Source: Treponema sp. (GTDB lineage Bacteria; Spirochaetota; Spirochaetia; Treponematales; Breznakiellaceae). From it: a stretch of 64,000 bases of DNA. Within the stretch, counting starts at the first letter, position 1, and each line of letters begins with the position of its first letter. Shown one piece after another: positions 61,838 to 64,000 of this stretch. Both the position numbers and the translations under genes were made by a program. The notes beneath the pieces were generated by a model. The model ran no database searches and was not told the origin of the DNA. It saw only the letters and a list, made by a program, of their open reading frames with translations. The DNA is taken from positions 62,001 through 126,000 of the forward strand of contig WRKT01000006.1 in the NCBI GenBank assembly GCA_009777995.1. The letters run 5' to 3'.

Positions 61838-62256
61838 TGTGTTGCTCCGACTAAGCAAAGCCATTCAGCTTCTGCTGCCAGCTCTTCCCCCACATAGGCC
61901 TTACCTGCCTGCTTTATCATCTTGGACGATATCCTAAGATTGCTGACTTCCGAGCGAACTTCCTCCCCCGGGCGCACCTGACGGCGGAACTTCACCTTAT
62001 CCACAGAGGCAAGGAAGAAAAGCCCGTCCGCTCCAATCACGCCGATTTTACGCAGACCGGCCCCGCCCGACTGGGCCATTGTCTCAATAAGAATTACCCC
62101 CGGCACCACCGGGTACTCGGGGAAATGCCCGGGGAAAAAGAATTCCTTCTCCGTGAAAATATGCTTTGCGACAATCTTCTCTTCGCTCGCCTCGACAATT
62201 TCATCAACAAATAAAAACGGCTCCCTATGCGGGATCAAGCCCTCAATCTCACTCAT
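61834..62256 (-). CDS. fabZ: 3-hydroxyacyl-ACP dehydratase FabZ
   Basis: A 140-residue hotdog-fold dehydratase that removes water from 3-hydroxyacyl-ACP. The active-site His and Glu lie in FPGHFPEYPVVPG and LIETMAQSGG. The N-terminus IEGLIPHREPFLFVDEI is typical. It overlaps fabF upstream and fabV downstream by 4 nt each (ATGA), showing tight coupling. It would supply unsaturated intermediates to FabV; a FabA-like isomerase role cannot be excluded. Confidence 0.95.
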   Translation of the reverse strand: MSEIEGLIPHREPFLFVDEIVEASEEKIVAKHIFTEKEFFFPGHFPEYPVVPGVILIETMAQSGGAGLRKIGVIGADGLFFLASVDKVKFRRQVRPGEEVRSEVSNLRISSKMIKQAGKAYVGEELAAEAEWLCLVGATQ

Positions 62257-63518
62257 ACATACCTCCTAAAAATCGCTATGCCGTTATGTCCGCCGAAGCC
62301 AAGATTGCCTGACGCTGCTGCATTAATCTCCCCGTACTCGGCCTTATTCGGCACATAGTCTAAATCACATTCAGGGTCGGGATTATCAAGATTGATGGTC
62401 GGCGGAAAGAACCCGTCCCTTATTGCAAGAACGCAGACAATGGCTTCAATGCCGCCCGTTGCAGCAATGCAATGGCCGTGCATGCTCTTCGTGCTTGAAA
62501 TCTTCATCTTCCTTGCATGATCCCCAAAAACCCTTTTTATCATCCTCGTCTCGACAGGATCGTTTATCTCTGTGGAAGTGCCGTGGGCATTGAAGTACTG
62601 AATCTCTTCCGGCTTCATTCCCGCATCGGCAAGGGCAATCCTGGCTGCATTACCGTAACCGTTCCCCTCCGGGTCCGGGGCCGTTATGTGATACGCATCT
62701 GCTGATGCACCGTAACCTGCAAATTCTGCCAGGATCTTCGCCCCCCGTCCCTTAGCGTGATCTTCGCTTTCAAGAATAAGCACGCCCGCACCTTCGCCAA
62801 TTACAAAGCCGTCCCTGTCCGCATCAAAGGGGCGGGAGGCCTTTTCCGGCTCATTGCAGCGCTTTGTTGAAAGGGCCTTGAGCATCTGGAAGCCTCCCAC
62901 CGCGAAGGGCACGATGGTCGCCTCTGTGCCTCCTGCAATGGCCACATCGCAGCGGCCTGAGCGAATCATGTCGAGGGACTGCCCCAGGGCATCGGTGCCT
63001 GCCGCACAGGCTGTAACTTGAGTATACGCGGGCCCCTTTGTTCCGAATAACATCGAAATATTTCCTGCCGCCTCGTTCGAAATCATCAGGGGGACAGTCA
63101 GGGGCAGCATGCGCCTCGGGCCTGAGTCAAAGAGCTTTCTAAAAGACTCGGTTACTATTTCAAAGCCCCCGATTCCGTTTCCCAAAACCACCGCAGTCCT
63201 TTCGGCAACACTTTTAACGAGCCTCTTCCCCTCGGAATCAGGCTCGCCCATGAGCCCCGCCTGCGTAAGGGCCTGGGCTGTTGCGGCAACCGCAAACTGG
63301 GTAAAGCGTGACATCTTGCGGGCATCCTTCTTTTCCATCCAGAGGGACGGGTCGAAGTTCCTTACTTCTCCTGCAATAGTTACATCAAAATCGGTGATAT
63401 CAAAGGAAGTGATGGGTCCAATCCCGCTCTTCCCTGCCTTTAGGCTTGCGCAAAAATCCTCGACGCTATTTCCAATCGGGGAAATAATCCCCATCCCTGT
63501 GACAACAACCTTTCTCAT
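62253..63518 (-). CDS. fabF: 3-oxoacyl-ACP synthase II FabF
   Basis: A 421-residue elongating condensing enzyme. The thiolase-fold catalytic triad is present: Cys in VTACAAGTDALG, His in NAHGTSTEIND, and His in STKSMHGHCIAATGG. The frame extends 24 codons upstream to 63590, but the ATG at 63518 has AGGGG 6-7 nt before it and begins RKVVVTGMGIISPIGN, the family start. It is 10 nt from the end of fabG. It extends acyl-ACP with malonyl-ACP. Confidence 0.96.
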   Translation of the reverse strand: MRKVVVTGMGIISPIGNSVEDFCASLKAGKSGIGPITSFDITDFDVTIAGEVRNFDPSLWMEKKDARKMSRFTQFAVAATAQALTQAGLMGEPDSEGKRLVKSVAERTAVVLGNGIGGFEIVTESFRKLFDSGPRRMLPLTVPLMISNEAAGNISMLFGTKGPAYTQVTACAAGTDALGQSLDMIRSGRCDVAIAGGTEATIVPFAVGGFQMLKALSTKRCNEPEKASRPFDADRDGFVIGEGAGVLILESEDHAKGRGAKILAEFAGYGASADAYHITAPDPEGNGYGNAARIALADAGMKPEEIQYFNAHGTSTEINDPVETRMIKRVFGDHARKMKISSTKSMHGHCIAATGGIEAIVCVLAIRDGFFPPTINLDNPDPECDLDYVPNKAEYGEINAAASGNLGFGGHNGIAIFRRYV

Positions 63519-63528
63519 GCTCGACCCC

Positions 63529-64000
63529 TTATGTAAACATCCCGCCGTCAACAGGAATAACCTGACCTGTAATATAACTCGATTCATCACTTGCTAAAAA
63601 AAGCACGGCATTTGCAACATCCTGCATTGTGCCCTGCCTCTTCAGCGGGATTTTCTCAAGGAACACTTCCTTAACCTTATCCGGGAGATTTGCAGTCATG
63701 TCTGTGGCAATATAGCCGGGTGCAACAGCATTCACCCTTACCCCCCTGCTTGCAGTCTCGTGAGCAAGGCTCTTTGTCACACCTATCAACCCCGCCTTAC
63801 TCGCAGAATAGTTCGCCTGTCCCCCGTTACCGTGAACACCTACAACACTTGCCATATTGATAATCGAACCGGCGCGTTTTCGAATCATGTCCCTTGCTAC
63901 TGTGCGGGCCACATAAAAAGCTGCGCTCAAATTTATGTCTATAACCTTCTGCCATTCATCAATTGACATCCTGAAAGAAAGATTATCCTTAGTGATGCCG
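63529..64000 (-). CDS. fabG: 3-oxoacyl-ACP reductase FabG (partial, N-terminus off window)
   Basis: The C-terminal 156 codons of an SDR-family NADPH-dependent ketoreductase. The reading begins at GITKDNLSFRM beyond the window edge (frame still open at 64000), continuing with NMASVV (catalytic Ser) and ANYSASKAG (YxxxK). The C-terminal VAVLFLASDESSYITGQVIPVDGG is typical. An internal ATG at 63969 must not be taken as the start, since the NADP-binding part lies upstream. It feeds fabF-fabZ-fabV in the same operon. Confidence 0.95.
   Translation of the reverse strand, partial: GITKDNLSFRMSIDEWQKVIDINLSAAFYVARTVARDMIRKRAGSIINMASVVGVHGNGGQANYSASKAGLIGVTKSLAHETASRGVRVNAVAPGYIATDMTANLPDKVKEVFLEKIPLKRQGTMQDVANAVLFLASDESSYITGQVIPVDGGMFT

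Noticed and set aside
1-64000. tRNA or rRNA genes, CRISPR arrays, insertion sequences
   Set aside because: No T-loop-like GTTCRANYC blocks outside coding sequence, no regular repeat-spacer series, and no transposase gene were seen on either strand. A tRNA or repeat search program would settle it.

Overview
This 64 kb window looks like ordinary chromosome from a spirochaete, most likely a Treponema-like member of the Treponemataceae. That is inference. It rests on the many lipoproteins with loose lipoboxes (FTTC, FSSC, FSAC), an LpoB-like plus COG3014-like lipoprotein pair, an N-terminal-rubredoxin rubrerythrin, a giant fused acyl-CoA dehydratase activase, a FabV-type enoyl reductase inside a fab operon, and frequent TTG and GTG starts. 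No rRNA, tRNA, CRISPR array, insertion sequence or prophage was recognised. Nearly every base is coding. The only gap over 300 bases between large genes (36051-36355) holds two very small ORFs.

Layout. 1-2.3 kb: mnmE (cut by the window edge) and a PAP2-fold membrane protein whose catalytic residues are replaced. 2.4-4.5 kb: an AT-rich trio (AraC/GyrI-like regulator, small glycine-zipper membrane protein, methyltransferase). 4.5-8.7 kb: MBL hydrolase, bacteriohemerythrin, rmuC, era and a patatin lipase. 8.7-16.3 kb: the 1435-residue CoA-dehydratase activase, then a DUF4129-like/DUF58/MoxR set. 16.4-18.2 kb: reverse rubrerythrin and a serine beta-lactamase-like lipoprotein. 18.2-24.1 kb: a complete oligopeptide ABC importer (opp1). 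24.2-26.5 kb: traX-like gene and asnS. 26.5-34.7 kb: a second oligopeptide importer (opp2), and the most unusual locus here. Its OppC carries a seven-repeat RCC1-type beta-propeller between TM1 and TM2, its OppF has a coiled-coil insertion of about 170 residues inside the ATPase domain, and two unrecognised small membrane/zinc-ribbon genes follow it. 34.8-40.6 kb: cell-wall genes (DD-carboxypeptidase, LysM-M23 peptidase, signal peptidase I, PBP/FtsI) and a lipoprotein. 40.6-43.7 kb: PfkB kinase and uvrB. 43.8-47.1 kb: an ABC-2 exporter and a formamidase-like gene. 47.1-51.2 kb: a glycoside operon (DUF2804, MFS, GH2). 51.3-56.5 kb: LpoB/COG3014 lipoproteins, a tandem AAA protein, and a DUF4143 ATPase behind 33-bp repeats and a perfect consensus promoter. 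56.5-64 kb: proS, kbl-tdh (threonine to glycine), and fabG-fabF-fabZ-fabV.

Several genes (lepB, asnS, proS, uvrB) have sigma70-type -10 elements only 6-9 nt before the start codon and no Shine-Dalgarno sequence, which predicts leaderless mRNAs. Hairpins sit between oppA and oppB in both opp operons, as expected if they raise the binding protein relative to the permease. Identities come from reading motifs and overall architecture. No database search was run, so specific substrates are not claimed.
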